The notes: a model not told the origin generated them from the letters alone. Numbered from the stretch's first letter, positions 26,594-35,823 are shown. The stretch: DNA of 64,000 bases from Sulfurimonas sp. (GCF_028713515.1 NZ_JAQTOD010000002.1:114501-178500), one strand, 5' to 3'. Made by a program: numbers and translations.

Positions 26594-27757
26594 TTACTCC
26601 ATTTTCGCTTTTTTTGAAGCCATCAAAATCATCCCTATCCCAAAAGACGCCGCCATAACAGCTGAGCCTCCATAACTTAAAAATGGAACAGAAATACCTT
26701 TAATTGGAGTAATTCCGCTTATACCATAAGCATTTACTAGAAATGCAAATGCTAAAAGAAGTCCAATGCCTATGCTAAAAAGGTATGTTGATGTACTTCT
26801 TGTACGGTTTGCAATTTTAAAAATCCTCTGCAACATCCACATAAAAAGAAGCGTTACAAATAAAATCCCCATAAAACCAAACTCTTCAGCCAAACCTGCT
26901 AAAACAAAGTCTGTGTGAACCTCACTTAAAAATCCAAGCTTAAAGGTTCCATTTGCAACACCAGTACCAAAGAGTCCTCCATTATGGATAGCATTTAGCG
27001 AGTGTCCAATCTGATAAGGTTCAACTTCTGTCGGAACCCTAAGTGCGGTTGCTAATCGCGCCGGAAGCATATCTAAGACGCTATTTTGCGCCAATGCCCA
27101 CCATGATTTTATGCGTAATATTCTATGTTCTGCTGTGAAGATAAAAAATAGGAAAAAGAGGAGCGCACCCAAAAGGAGTGAGAGGAAAAATCTAAAACTG
27201 CTTCCTGCAAACATAAGCATAAACAAAAGAGTAAGCCCAAGAACAACAACTTGACCTAAATCGTTTTGAACAAATGCTATAACAAACATAGCGCCAATAA
27301 AAACGATTCCATATGGAGCAAATCTTATAAACTCCTCTTTTATTCCCATATCGCCGTGGTGGCCAAGTTTTCTTGAGAAACTCCATGCTAAAAAGTAAAC
27401 AAACCCAACCTTAAAAAACTCAACTGGTGCGAGTGAGAATCCAAAAACTTTTATCCATCTCTTTGCTCCACCAACTGCCGTAACCAAAAAATCTGGCAAA
27501 AATGGCATTATAATCATAAGAAATGCAGAGCCTATAAAAAGTGTAAAGCCGACAGGGGAGAGATGTCTATCTGGGTCACCTTGGGCTAAAGACCACATTA
27601 TAAAAATACTTATAGTCCCAAAAATAAACTGTCTAATAGCAAAGTGAAACTCACCAACTCCACTAAAAATTGTAAAATATACGCTTAGGGAGTATGTCAA
27701 GAGAACACTTATGCCAATCAAGACACAAACTAACGCAAAGAGCTTTCTATCCGCCAC
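26594..27757 (-). CDS. ftsW: SEDS peptidoglycan glycosyltransferase FtsW
   Basis: 387 residues with about ten membrane segments. SEDS landmarks are the large extracellular loop with VEPYQIGHSLNAIHNGGLFG, the catalytic Asp region LSEVHTDFVLAGLAEEFGFMG, and PFLSYGGSAVMAA near the C-terminus. FtsW polymerises lipid II at the septum. Its position directly before murG supports FtsW rather than RodA. The start is GTG. Confidence 0.9.
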   Translation of the reverse strand: MADRKLFALVCVLIGISVLLTYSLSVYFTIFSGVGEFHFAIRQFIFGTISIFIMWSLAQGDPDRHLSPVGFTLFIGSAFLMIIMPFLPDFLVTAVGGAKRWIKVFGFSLAPVEFFKVGFVYFLAWSFSRKLGHHGDMGIKEEFIRFAPYGIVFIGAMFVIAFVQNDLGQVVVLGLTLLFMLMFAGSSFRFFLSLLLGALLFFLFFIFTAEHRILRIKSWWALAQNSVLDMLPARLATALRVPTEVEPYQIGHSLNAIHNGGLFGTGVANGTFKLGFLSEVHTDFVLAGLAEEFGFMGILFVTLLFMWMLQRIFKIANRTRSTSTYLFSIGIGLLLAFAFLVNAYGISGITPIKGISVPFLSYGGSAVMAASFGIGMILMASKKAKME

Positions 27758-27762
27758 TGCTG

Positions 27763-28278
27763 TTACTTAATCTTATTTATTTTTAGCACAAATTCAACTT
27801 CTGCTTTGGATATATGAAGCTCTCTTGAGATGCTGTCAAGATCAATACCTCTCTTAAAGAGTGAGATAACTTTTTCATCATCTTTTGCATGTATAGAAGT
27901 TGGAAATGATATCTGCTTAACACCACTCTCTAAAGATGAGATTCTTGATTCAATCTGCTCATCAATCTTAAGAACACTATCTTCTAGGCGTTTTAGTCCA
28001 ACTGCAAGAGGCTTTACCATATCATAAACAGTTCTCTCAACCTCTTGATAAATATCTTCATCGCTCATTCGTCCAGAACCTATTTTTATGCTCTCCTGCG
28101 TCTCTGTTACTTTTTTCTTTAGATAGAATATTTCTCTATTTAACTCTTCTGTTAGTGATGCAACTGTGCGGATATTTTTGCTATATTCTGAATCTTTTGT
28201 ATAGACATAGTAGATAAGATACAAAATTATAGCCGACATAACAACTATAAGGTGCTCTGCTCCAACAGCTATATTCAT
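27763..28278 (-). CDS. Unknown membrane-anchored coiled-coil protein with C-terminal HTH-like segment
   Basis: 171 residues. One N-terminal membrane helix (about 5-25, HLIVVMSAIILYLIYYVY) precedes a long charged helical/coiled-coil region (30-120). The C-terminus (about 135-170, VISLFKRGIDLDSISRELHISKAEVEFVLKI) reads like a helix-turn-helix of the kind seen in DUF2802/DUF6115-type proteins. It overlaps its upstream neighbour by 4 bases and lies 5 bases before ftsW. That context points to envelope or division work, but I do not recognise a function. Confidence 0.7.
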   Translation of the reverse strand: MNIAVGAEHLIVVMSAIILYLIYYVYTKDSEYSKNIRTVASLTEELNREIFYLKKKVTETQESIKIGSGRMSDEDIYQEVERTVYDMVKPLAVGLKRLEDSVLKIDEQIESRISSLESGVKQISFPTSIHAKDDEKVISLFKRGIDLDSISRELHISKAEVEFVLKINKIK

Positions 28279-28796
28279 CTTAAGTTCTCTTTTGCTTCAC
28301 GAATAAGAGCTCTCTCTCTTGATGTAAGATAAGCACTCCACTCTCTCTCATCTCCGTCATGTATTTTAGTTATTTTTGCAAGGGATTTGTCCATAGCTAC
28401 GAAGAAAATAGCTATATCTCTTTTTGGATAAGTTGGCATATCCACTCTGCCGTAGTAGCTCACACCCTCTTTAAAAATATCCTCTTTTATTTTGAAGTGT
28501 TCAAATCCAATAGATTCTATTGTTGTTGATTTTGCTAGTGGCACTCTTTTTGGCTCTTCATTTTTTAAAAATCTCTCTAAAGAATCAACTTTTCTATGAA
28601 GTTCAAGGATAAGATTAAGCAAAACTGGATCCGTTTCTGTTGTATCTCCTTTTGCCCTTGCTTGTCTTAACCAATGCGATATCGCGTTGTTTTCGCTATC
28701 GTTTAAGTGATGATACTCTTTCAAGTACTCATCTTCATTTACACTAACTTCACTAAAAAGCAAGCCAACGGGTGCTTCAACCAAATGAATATTCAT
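28275..28796 (-). CDS. Unknown cytoplasmic protein, lineage-specific
   Basis: 173 residues with no signal peptide or membrane helix. The N-terminal half is helical and acidic, with a coiled-coil-like LNLILELHRKVDSLERFLKN. The C-terminal half (about 85-173, from STTIESIGFEHFKI through YYGRVDMPTYPKRDIAIFF to EREWSAYLTSRERALIREAKE) looks like a small beta barrel followed by helices. A PilZ-like fold is conceivable, but the RxxxR and D/NxSxxG c-di-GMP motifs are not present. It is coupled by 4-base ATGA-type overlaps to both neighbours (prenyltransferase and coiled-coil protein). Confidence 0.65.
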   Translation of the reverse strand: MNIHLVEAPVGLLFSEVSVNEDEYLKEYHHLNDSENNAISHWLRQARAKGDTTETDPVLLNLILELHRKVDSLERFLKNEEPKRVPLAKSTTIESIGFEHFKIKEDIFKEGVSYYGRVDMPTYPKRDIAIFFVAMDKSLAKITKIHDGDEREWSAYLTSRERALIREAKENLR

Positions 28797-29653
28797 GAAA
28801 CCATCCTATCTATAATTATTAAAATAAAAAAAACTATCCCAAGATAGCCATTTACAGTAAAAAAAGCACGATCTATCTTTGTGAAATCTTTTCTAACAAG
28901 ATAGTGCTCATAACTCAACATAATAGCGCTAAGAATAACCGCAGTGTATGCAAAAATCCCAAGATTTGCCATCCAAACAAACATGGCCCAGAAAAATATT
29001 GTCGAGATGTGGAACAAGGATGAGAGAAGAAGTGTTATGCGCGCGCCATATTTTGATGGAATCGAATGCAGTCCTTTTTCTCTATCAAAATCCATATCTT
29101 GAAGTGAGTAGAGCAAATCAAATCCCGCAACCCAAAAAACAACGCCAAGACTAAGCATTACAGACCAAGGTGTTACCTCTGAGAGGACCGCCACAACTCC
29201 AGCAATTGGTGCTAATCCAAGCGATACACCTAGGATAATATGGGCTAAAGATGAAAATCTCTTAAAGTATGAGTAGCTCCCTAAAACTACAAGGATTGGA
29301 AAACTTAGATAAAAGGCAAGAGGGTTTATAAAGTAAGCAACGCCAATAAAAGCAATAGCGTTTATCGAGTTAAAAATTAAAATAGTTAAAGCACTTAGTC
29401 TTCCATCAACATTTGGTCTTGAAGAGGTTCGTGGATTTTGAGCATCTATATCTCTGTCGGCATATCTGTTTAGTCCCATAGCAAAGTTTCTAGCAGTGAT
29501 TGCCGCTAAAATCCCTAGCAATAAAAGAGTAAAACCAAACCAACCATTCTTTGCAACAACCATTGCAATAAAGATAAATGGAAGTGAAAAGATAGAGTGT
29601 TTAAACATTACCAACTCGTTTAAATCTCTAAGTTTTTTGATAAATCCTTGCAA
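28793..29653 (-). CDS. mqnP: UbiA-family prenyltransferase, MqnP-like (menaquinone pathway)
   Basis: About 286 residues with eight to nine membrane helices and the two Asp-rich Mg-prenyl-diphosphate motifs: NRYADRDIDAQNPRTSSRP near 67 and DMDFDREKGLHSIPSKYG near 187. It attaches a polyprenyl chain to an aromatic precursor. In Campylobacterota, which make menaquinone by the futalosine route, the member of this family is MqnP, so that name is inferred; UbiA is the alternative. I prefer the TTG at 29651..29653, which has AAGG 6 bases upstream and gives the usual N-terminus. A TTG at 29690..29692 would add 13 residues. Confidence 0.82.
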   Translation of the reverse strand: MQGFIKKLRDLNELVMFKHSIFSLPFIFIAMVVAKNGWFGFTLLLLGILAAITARNFAMGLNRYADRDIDAQNPRTSSRPNVDGRLSALTILIFNSINAIAFIGVAYFINPLAFYLSFPILVVLGSYSYFKRFSSLAHIILGVSLGLAPIAGVVAVLSEVTPWSVMLSLGVVFWVAGFDLLYSLQDMDFDREKGLHSIPSKYGARITLLLSSLFHISTIFFWAMFVWMANLGIFAYTAVILSAIMLSYEHYLVRKDFTKIDRAFFTVNGYLGIVFFILIIIDRMVS

Positions 29654-29846
29654 AATTGCCCTTGTTAAGTAGTTTATTGTTATTTTAGCCAAAGTTGATT
29701 TAAATTCTATAATTGAATGTGATTAAAAAAATCAAAAGTTATATTACTTTCATACTAGAAATAAAAAAACAGTGTTTATTTAAAATTATTGATATTTTTT
29801 AACATTTTTACATTACAATAGTCAAAACTATCTTAAGGAGTGTTAC

Positions 29847-30188
29847 ATGAAAATTCTACCTACTGTTTTATTGGCTTTAGCTGTCTCTTCTACTGTTGTT
29901 TTAGCAGAAGTTGTTACAACTACCCAAGAGCAAGTTAAAAGTGAGGTCCAAAATCGTTTTAAACAGATGAGCACTGATGAACTACTAGAAAAACGAGGGA
30001 CAATAACTTCCAAACAAGAGCGAAATCAACTTCACGATGAGCTAATGAGTCGTCAAAAAGAGATGACAAAAGAGCAACAAGAGAAGTTTAATAAGCGTCC
30101 AGAAAATAGAACGCCAAAAAGAATGAACCAAAATTCAGGCGCTGGAATGGGCAGCGGAATGGGCAACGGTGGTGGCAGAGGTAGATAA
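29847..30188 (+). CDS. Small periplasmic protein, DUF1104-like
   Basis: 113 residues with a signal peptide ending about VVLAE. The mature part is a charged helical region containing MSTDELLEKRGTI and ERNQLHDELMSRQKEMTKEQQ, which resembles the DUF1104 family of Campylobacterota. A low-complexity Gly/Met/Arg tail (about 97-113) follows. AAGGAG lies before the ATG. It is monocistronic, converging with the SulP gene. Function unknown; the pattern of short Glu/Lys/Arg helices is also reminiscent of Spy/CpxP-like periplasmic chaperones, which is only a resemblance. Confidence 0.65.
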   Translation: MKILPTVLLALAVSSTVVLAEVVTTTQEQVKSEVQNRFKQMSTDELLEKRGTITSKQERNQLHDELMSRQKEMTKEQQEKFNKRPENRTPKRMNQNSGAGMGSGMGNGGGRGR

Positions 30189-30218
30189 TTACCTTCTGTC
30201 AAAATAATTTAAAATTCT

Positions 30219-32414
30219 CTAGACATCATACTCTACACCGAGCTCCATACGAGCTTCTCTAAGTCGTGTTGCAAGCTCAGTGGCTAAAGCGTCCATAAAA
30301 TGCAGAGATGCTTTTTTGTGTTCTACTGAGAGTTTTTTAAAAGCGTTGCGCGAAATCATAAAAAGATGAGTATCTGTGGTCGCAATAGAAGTAGTATAGT
30401 GTGGACTGCCCTCTAAAAATGAGAATTCTCCAAAAAAGTTTCCTTGTCCCAGCGTGTTGAGATGAACACTCTTTTGATCATCGAATGGGAGCATTATACG
30501 AATGGATCCTTTGCGTATCAAAAATATACCTCCATCTAAATCTCCAGCTTTATACACTATATCTCCTTTGTGAAATGATTTCTCTTCAACTATATTTTGA
30601 ATTTCTATCATAGTGTCTTCATTGCGTCCTTTAAAAAATTCAAAATCACTAAGCTCAAGAATGGTTTCATTTTTTTTCTCAAATGTGTGCTCCTTGATTA
30701 TCCTCTCTTTGGCCCACTCTATCGCATCGTCCAAATCATCAAATACCATAATGGGACTTAGATGCTTAAGAAGACCGACTTGGTTAAAATAATTCTCAAC
30801 ATCATCTCCAGTAGGAAGCTTATGAGGCAGTCTTGAGAGCAATAAATAACCTCCTCTATCATGAAGTATATCTTTGATTTGCAGAAGAATATGGGCTGCA
30901 GTTAAATCTACACTTTGAACTCGCTTCATATCTAAAATAATATATTTTTTATGTTGCAGGTCTTGCTTTAATGCCAAATAAAGCTGGTTTGCTGTTCCAA
31001 AGAAAAGTGCTCCATGAAGCTTATATAGTGAAAATTCACTACTATTTTTACTCAAGAAAGACTCTTCTTCTTCTGAGCGCACTATTTTACTTTTTACTTC
31101 ACTGCCATCTTGCTTGCGATATACAATCGAAGTACCAATTTGTTGTATGATATACAAAACAGCTGCAAGCGCTAAGCCAACTCCAGTAGCCGCTATTAAA
31201 CTTACTTTTAGCGCAGTAATAGCAACAGATATAATGATAAAAAAATCAAAAATTGTTTTTTGTGAACGAAGAAGTCTTGCACTATTTTTATCAATCATCC
31301 TAAAGCCAACAACTATCAATATCCCTGCAAGTGTTGCTACTGGAATCCATCCAACAAAAGCGCCCAGCAGAACAAACACAACGATTGACATTACTCCCTC
31401 AACAAAGGCCGAAAGGCTAGATGAGGCTCCACTAGAGAGATTAATCATGGTTGGCCCCATAGTTCCAGAACCGGGCATTCCACCAATAAGTGATGCTGTA
31501 ATATTGCCTGAGCCTTGTGCAATCAACTCTTTATTGGAGTCATGAAACGAGTGAGTCATTGAGTCTAAAACAATACAAGTCTTTAAAGTGTCTATTGAGA
31601 GCAGAGTAGCCAGTGTTAGTGCTGGGAAAATAAGAAGCATTAAATTATCCCAAGTAATAAGAGAGATGGATCTAAAGCGCTCAACAAACAGAGCAAAAAA
31701 ATCCATTCCACCACTTCCTCCAAGCTCGCCTATTACAAAAGCGTTGTTGGGTTGCAAGAGAGATGAGTCAAAAATAGCAAGCGAAAAATAGGTTAGTAAA
31801 CCTGTAGTTAAAGCGCTAATTACAGGAGGAATAGTGCGGAGTATTTTATGACCATAAAGCATAGTAAGCATGGTGACAAAACCCACAACAATACTCTGCC
31901 ATTGCCACATTTGAGGCGACTGCAAGCTACGCAGAAAATGCCACTCTATAGGCACCCCTAAAAACTTTGGCATTTGAGATGCAATAATGTAAAGACCTAC
32001 GCCACTCAAATAGCCACTAACAACAGGAAAAGGGATATATTTAATCAGTCGCCCCAAACCAACATAACCAAATAAAACCTGAAATATTCCAGCAAGAAGT
32101 GCCACAAGCATCAATGAGATAAAAATCACAGATGAGTCAATTCCAAGAGCCACAGACTCTAGAACAAAGGCAGATAAAACAGCTGCGGCAGGAGCACTTG
32201 GAGCTGAGATTAGACGACTAGTTCCACCCAAAAGAGGTATAATAATGCCAAGTGCCGCTACGCCTAAAATACCAGCGATAGCACTATAAGAGATATAACT
32301 TCCACCAATACTCCCATACACAACTACTCCAAAAGCAATAGCGGATGGGAGTGCAACCAACATTGAGGCAGTTCCACCCCAAAAATCACCTAAAATATTG
32401 TTTGATTTAAGCAC
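30219..32414 (-). CDS. SulP/SLC26-type anion transporter with STAS and cyclic-nucleotide-binding-like domains
   Basis: 731 residues. A SulP membrane domain (about 10-420) starts with FWGGTASMLVALPSAIAFGVVVYG and has GGMPGSGTMGPTMINLSSGA in the transport core. A STAS domain follows (about 455-565, with ILDMKRVQSVDLTAAHIL). A Crp-like beta-roll comes last (about 590-715, with KGDIVYKAGDLDGGIFLIRKGSIRI and GNFFGEFSFLEGS). At the place of the cAMP phosphate-binding Arg-Ser in CRP there is Tyr-Thr, so cAMP binding is doubtful. The substrate is an inorganic anion or bicarbonate by family. The GTG start follows PPK2 after 6 bases, indicating coupling. Confidence 0.85.
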   Translation of the reverse strand: MLKSNNILGDFWGGTASMLVALPSAIAFGVVVYGSIGGSYISYSAIAGILGVAALGIIIPLLGGTSRLISAPSAPAAAVLSAFVLESVALGIDSSVIFISLMLVALLAGIFQVLFGYVGLGRLIKYIPFPVVSGYLSGVGLYIIASQMPKFLGVPIEWHFLRSLQSPQMWQWQSIVVGFVTMLTMLYGHKILRTIPPVISALTTGLLTYFSLAIFDSSLLQPNNAFVIGELGGSGGMDFFALFVERFRSISLITWDNLMLLIFPALTLATLLSIDTLKTCIVLDSMTHSFHDSNKELIAQGSGNITASLIGGMPGSGTMGPTMINLSSGASSSLSAFVEGVMSIVVFVLLGAFVGWIPVATLAGILIVVGFRMIDKNSARLLRSQKTIFDFFIIISVAITALKVSLIAATGVGLALAAVLYIIQQIGTSIVYRKQDGSEVKSKIVRSEEEESFLSKNSSEFSLYKLHGALFFGTANQLYLALKQDLQHKKYIILDMKRVQSVDLTAAHILLQIKDILHDRGGYLLLSRLPHKLPTGDDVENYFNQVGLLKHLSPIMVFDDLDDAIEWAKERIIKEHTFEKKNETILELSDFEFFKGRNEDTMIEIQNIVEEKSFHKGDIVYKAGDLDGGIFLIRKGSIRIMLPFDDQKSVHLNTLGQGNFFGEFSFLEGSPHYTTSIATTDTHLFMISRNAFKKLSVEHKKASLHFMDALATELATRLREARMELGVEYDV

Positions 32415-32420
32415 TACTAT

Positions 32421-33368
32421 TTATCTATTTTTCTTTCTTTTTTTACTCTCATCAACAGATGCCGCGTGCTCCATAAGCTTAATCTCCTCATCTCCCCAGA
32501 TAAGGACTTTTCTTGATGTATGTAAATCTAATGTTGTTTTAGATGGATATGAAATGTTTGAGAGAATATGCTTTATACAGTTAATACGGGCTTTTTTCTT
32601 ATCATCAGAGCGGATGATAATCCAAGGTGCCGTTCCAGTGTGTGAAGCGCGAAGCATAGAGCGTTTGGCTTCTGTATATTTTTCCCACAAATCTTGTGAC
32701 GCCGCATCAACAGGAGAGAGCTTGAACTGTTTTAGTGGATCTACTTTTCGTCCCTTAAATCTAGCAGCTTGCTCTTTTTTAGAAACGGAAAAATAAAATT
32801 TAAAAAAGATAATACCAGAATTAACAAGCATTCTCTCAAATTCACCAACATGATTTAAAAATTCTTGATGCTCTTCTTCGCTACAAAAGCCCATAACAGG
32901 CTCTACCCCGCCGCGATTGTACCAACTACGATCAAAAAGAACTATTTCGCCAGCACCAGGGAGATGTTTAGTATAGCGCTGAAAATACCATTGTGTCTTT
33001 TCAACATCCGATGGCTTCTCAAGAGCAACAATACGGGCACCACGAGGATTCAGGTGCTCAGTAATTCGCTTTATTGTCCCACCTTTGCCTGCCGCATCAC
33101 GCCCCTCAAAAATCATTAAAACTTTTAAACCTTTCTCTTTTACATGGTTTTGAAGTTTTAATAGTTCAATTTGTAAATTTTTAAGCTCTTTCTCATACTC
33201 TATAATTGATTTTTTAACCCAAACAGAGACTCTCTCCTCTTTTTTACTATTTTTTTTATTTTCTAACTTATTCTCTTCGTTTGATTTTCTTCGATCGTTG
33301 TGAACTATCTCTTCGGTACTTTCATTATTGATAATTTCAGCTGTTGCCATAGCATGTTTTGCACCCAT
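32421..33368 (-). CDS. ppk2: Polyphosphate kinase 2 (PPK2 family)
   Basis: 315 residues. After a charged, Lys/Glu-rich N-terminal extension (about 1-55) comes the PPK2 core: Walker A in FEGRDAAGKGGTIKRITEHL, PRGARIVALEKPSD, WYFQRYTKHLPGAGEIVLFDRSWYNRGGVEPV with the Walker B-like Asp, and the lid region. These enzymes transfer phosphate between polyphosphate and nucleoside di- or monophosphates. The single-domain length fits class I (NDP-phosphorylating), which is an inference. GGAG lies before the ATG. It is co-transcribed with the SulP transporter gene. Confidence 0.9.
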   Translation of the reverse strand: MGAKHAMATAEIINNESTEEIVHNDRRKSNEENKLENKKNSKKEERVSVWVKKSIIEYEKELKNLQIELLKLQNHVKEKGLKVLMIFEGRDAAGKGGTIKRITEHLNPRGARIVALEKPSDVEKTQWYFQRYTKHLPGAGEIVLFDRSWYNRGGVEPVMGFCSEEEHQEFLNHVGEFERMLVNSGIIFFKFYFSVSKKEQAARFKGRKVDPLKQFKLSPVDAASQDLWEKYTEAKRSMLRASHTGTAPWIIIRSDDKKKARINCIKHILSNISYPSKTTLDLHTSRKVLIWGDEEIKLMEHAASVDESKKRKKNR

Positions 33369-33435
33369 AAAAACTCCAATCTAAGCATATTTATTTACAC
33401 ATAGTATAGCAAAAAAATAGTTTGAATACTTACTG

Positions 33436-34209
33436 TTAAAATTTCCATACTATTGATGTTTTCGTCATCGTATCTCTCTTTTCTACACTAATTGCTGGCT
33501 TTGAATCATACTCATGTCTGTAGATTAAACTAAGATATATCTCTTTAATAATGCGAAGCTCAAGCTCTGCCGTAAAGGATGCATAATAATCAGAACCCTG
33601 CTCTAAACTAGGTTGATAATAACCTATCATACTAAGTTTTGTGCTTGGGTTTAAATTATGCTTATACGCCATATATGAGTTAACCCGCAGTGAATTTTCA
33701 TCTGGCTGTACTGCGGTACCAGCTGGGTCGTTTGGGCTGTTTACATACTGAATATTTTCAAGTAAAATACCAGCGCCCAAGTAAAGCTTTCCAAGTTCGG
33801 AGCTATCCACAAAACGCCATCTTATATTTGCACCATTAAGCCATCTATTATCAATATCTTTAAAAATATCCTGTTTATATTGAGAAAATATCTCACCGTA
33901 GAGTGATTCATTATTAAGCTTATGCAGAAAACGAAAATGAAAAAATTTCTGATCTTCTATCTTCACGCCTTTTGACTCAGTAAGCTCGTATGAACCCTGC
34001 AAAAATGTCAAAAAATTGCTTTCGTTATCGTACTCTATCTTGCCACTAAAGTCATACTCGTTCTTTTGGGTATTACCACTTTTTCCAGTATATGAACCTG
34101 CGATATTGCCACTAAACCCAGGCCTTTCTCCGACTTCTTGTGGAGCTATATCAACTATGGCCAAAAGAGGCATCAATGCAATAAATAGTAGTAATAGAAT
34201 TTTTTTCAT
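33436..34209 (-). CDS. DUF481-type outer-membrane beta-barrel protein
   Basis: 257 residues from the ATG at 34207..34209, which has AAGGAA 4 bases upstream. Longer in-frame starts have no ribosome site and would spoil the signal peptide (LLLLFIALMPLLA). The mature protein shows alternating polar/aromatic strands, beginning GFSGNIAGSYTGKSGNTQKN as in DUF481 proteins, and ends with a Phe (SIVWKF), the outer-membrane barrel signal. Function unknown. It lies 28 bases downstream of a tetraheme cytochrome gene in the same direction, so the two may act together. Confidence 0.75.
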   Translation of the reverse strand: MKKILLLLFIALMPLLAIVDIAPQEVGERPGFSGNIAGSYTGKSGNTQKNEYDFSGKIEYDNESNFLTFLQGSYELTESKGVKIEDQKFFHFRFLHKLNNESLYGEIFSQYKQDIFKDIDNRWLNGANIRWRFVDSSELGKLYLGAGILLENIQYVNSPNDPAGTAVQPDENSLRVNSYMAYKHNLNPSTKLSMIGYYQPSLEQGSDYYASFTAELELRIIKEIYLSLIYRHEYDSKPAISVEKRDTMTKTSIVWKF

Positions 34210-34237
34210 TAATTTCCTTAAAAACAAAAGAGCATGT

Positions 34238-34786
34238 TTATTTTTTATGGCATCCAAAGCAGAGAGAAGAATCTTTATTTAGCGTGCGCAAATATCCAGT
34301 TTTTCTAGTATGGTGTGGAATATGGCAACTTACACAAACAATCTTTCCATCACGAAGAAGATCATTGATTACAGTTGCCCCAATCCATTTTCCAGGCAAA
34401 GATTCCCAGAGGGATCTTAAATCTTTTTTTCCATTTGGATATTTAAGTAAAACTGGATGATTCTTAATTATTGTATAGCATCTATTTTCTGCTGAAGAGT
34501 GAGAGTTTGAGAGACTAATAGGGGCTTCATTTGCTGTATTTCCATCATGGCAGTTTATGCAAGCCAAAGATAAAGCATCTGGCTCTTCACTGTTGTGCTT
34601 TATCTCTTGAGCCAAACTTCCCTTAGCATCTTTAAACAAAACTGGATGACATTTACTGCAAAGAGGCTCACTTGTATCTTTAATATTAGGAGGAAGAGAT
34701 ACATGAAAAATCTCTTCTGCAGCAAGATTGTGCACAAAAAGAGTTAGCGACATAAGAGCCAAAAGCAAATATGCTCCCATTTTCAT
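34238..34786 (-). CDS. Periplasmic tetraheme c-type cytochrome (doubled CXXCH type)
   Basis: 182 residues with a signal peptide ending about LAAEE. Four heme-binding motifs are visible: CSKCH, CINCH, CVSCH and CFGCH, the last almost at the C-terminus. Their spacing and surroundings (e.g. EPDALSLACINCHDGNTA) fit the doubled-CXXCH family. It probably passes electrons in the periplasm; donor and acceptor are unknown. The neighbouring beta-barrel gene could suggest electron transfer at the outer membrane, which is speculative. Hemes will need the cytochrome c maturation system, not in this window. Confidence 0.85.
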   Translation of the reverse strand: MKMGAYLLLALMSLTLFVHNLAAEEIFHVSLPPNIKDTSEPLCSKCHPVLFKDAKGSLAQEIKHNSEEPDALSLACINCHDGNTANEAPISLSNSHSSAENRCYTIIKNHPVLLKYPNGKKDLRSLWESLPGKWIGATVINDLLRDGKIVCVSCHIPHHTRKTGYLRTLNKDSSLCFGCHKK

Positions 34787-34917
34787 CTCCTAACCTTATA
34801 CTTACTTAGTCAAAAATTATACTCTAATTTAATTTAATTTTATAGTGGATTTATCCGCTTGTTTAATTGACATTGAAACAAATATTAAATAGACTTCTTT
34901 TAAAATAGGAGTGGTTA

Positions 34918-35823
34918 TTGGATGCAGAAATAAAGCAACTTGCCATAATTGGTCCTACTGCTTCTGGGAAGAGTGATTTGGCGATTAAAGTTGCAAAAAA
35001 AATAGACGCTTATATCCTCTCTATCGACTCACTTAGTATCTATAAAGAGATAGATATTGTCTCCGCAAAACCCTCAAAAAAGGAGCTTAGTGAAGTGCCT
35101 CATTTTGGCATTGATGTTTTGGCACCAGATGAGTATTTTAGTGTTGATATTTTTATAAATTTATATAAAGAGGTTCTCTCAATCTGTAAAAGAGATGGAA
35201 AAAATCTCATCATCGTTGGCGGAACAGCTTTTTATCTTAAATCACTTCTTGAGGGTCTCTCTGAGGTTCCAAAGATGGGGTTTGAAGCAACAGAAAATAT
35301 GAAAAAAAAGTTGCTTGATTTGGAGAAATGCTATAACTTTTTGTACTCCATAGATGCTGAGTATATGAGAAATATATCTAAAAATGATAGTTATAGGGTA
35401 GAAAAAGCTCTTGTTATTTATGAGGGGTCTGGAATGGGTCCCAGTGAGTGGTTTAGGCTAAATCCACCAAAGCCAACTATAGAAAATCTTAGCATCTACA
35501 ACATTGAAGTAGAGCGGGATGTGCTTAGAGATAGAATACAAAAAAGATGTGCCAAAATGTTAGGGATGGGACTTTTGGATGAAGTTTGTCATCTAGAGCG
35601 AAAGTACACAAGAGCACCGCACTCTATGGGTTCTGTTGGAATTGTTGAAGTTTTAGAGTACCTTGATGCAAAAGTTACAAAAGAGCAGATGCTTCAAAAT
35701 ATCTCTACACATACAGCACAACTTGCAAAAAGGCAACAAACTTTTAACAAAACTCAGTTTAAAGATGTTGTTTCTGCGCCGCTAGAAGAACTTGAAAAAA
35801 TAATCCTTATTCATTTTAGCTAA
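34918..35823 (+). CDS. miaA: tRNA dimethylallyltransferase
   Basis: 301 residues. The P-loop is IIGPTASGKSDLAIK, the substrate-contact DSLSIYKEIDIVSAKPS motif follows, then FGIDVLAPDEYFSV and IVGGTAFYLKSLLEGL. It adds the isopentenyl group to A37 of tRNAs reading UNN codons. The start is TTG (34918..34920) with AGGAG 6 bases upstream. The gene converges with pflA; no hairpin lies between them. Confidence 0.93.
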   Translation: MDAEIKQLAIIGPTASGKSDLAIKVAKKIDAYILSIDSLSIYKEIDIVSAKPSKKELSEVPHFGIDVLAPDEYFSVDIFINLYKEVLSICKRDGKNLIIVGGTAFYLKSLLEGLSEVPKMGFEATENMKKKLLDLEKCYNFLYSIDAEYMRNISKNDSYRVEKALVIYEGSGMGPSEWFRLNPPKPTIENLSIYNIEVERDVLRDRIQKRCAKMLGMGLLDEVCHLERKYTRAPHSMGSVGIVEVLEYLDAKVTKEQMLQNISTHTAQLAKRQQTFNKTQFKDVVSAPLEELEKIILIHFS

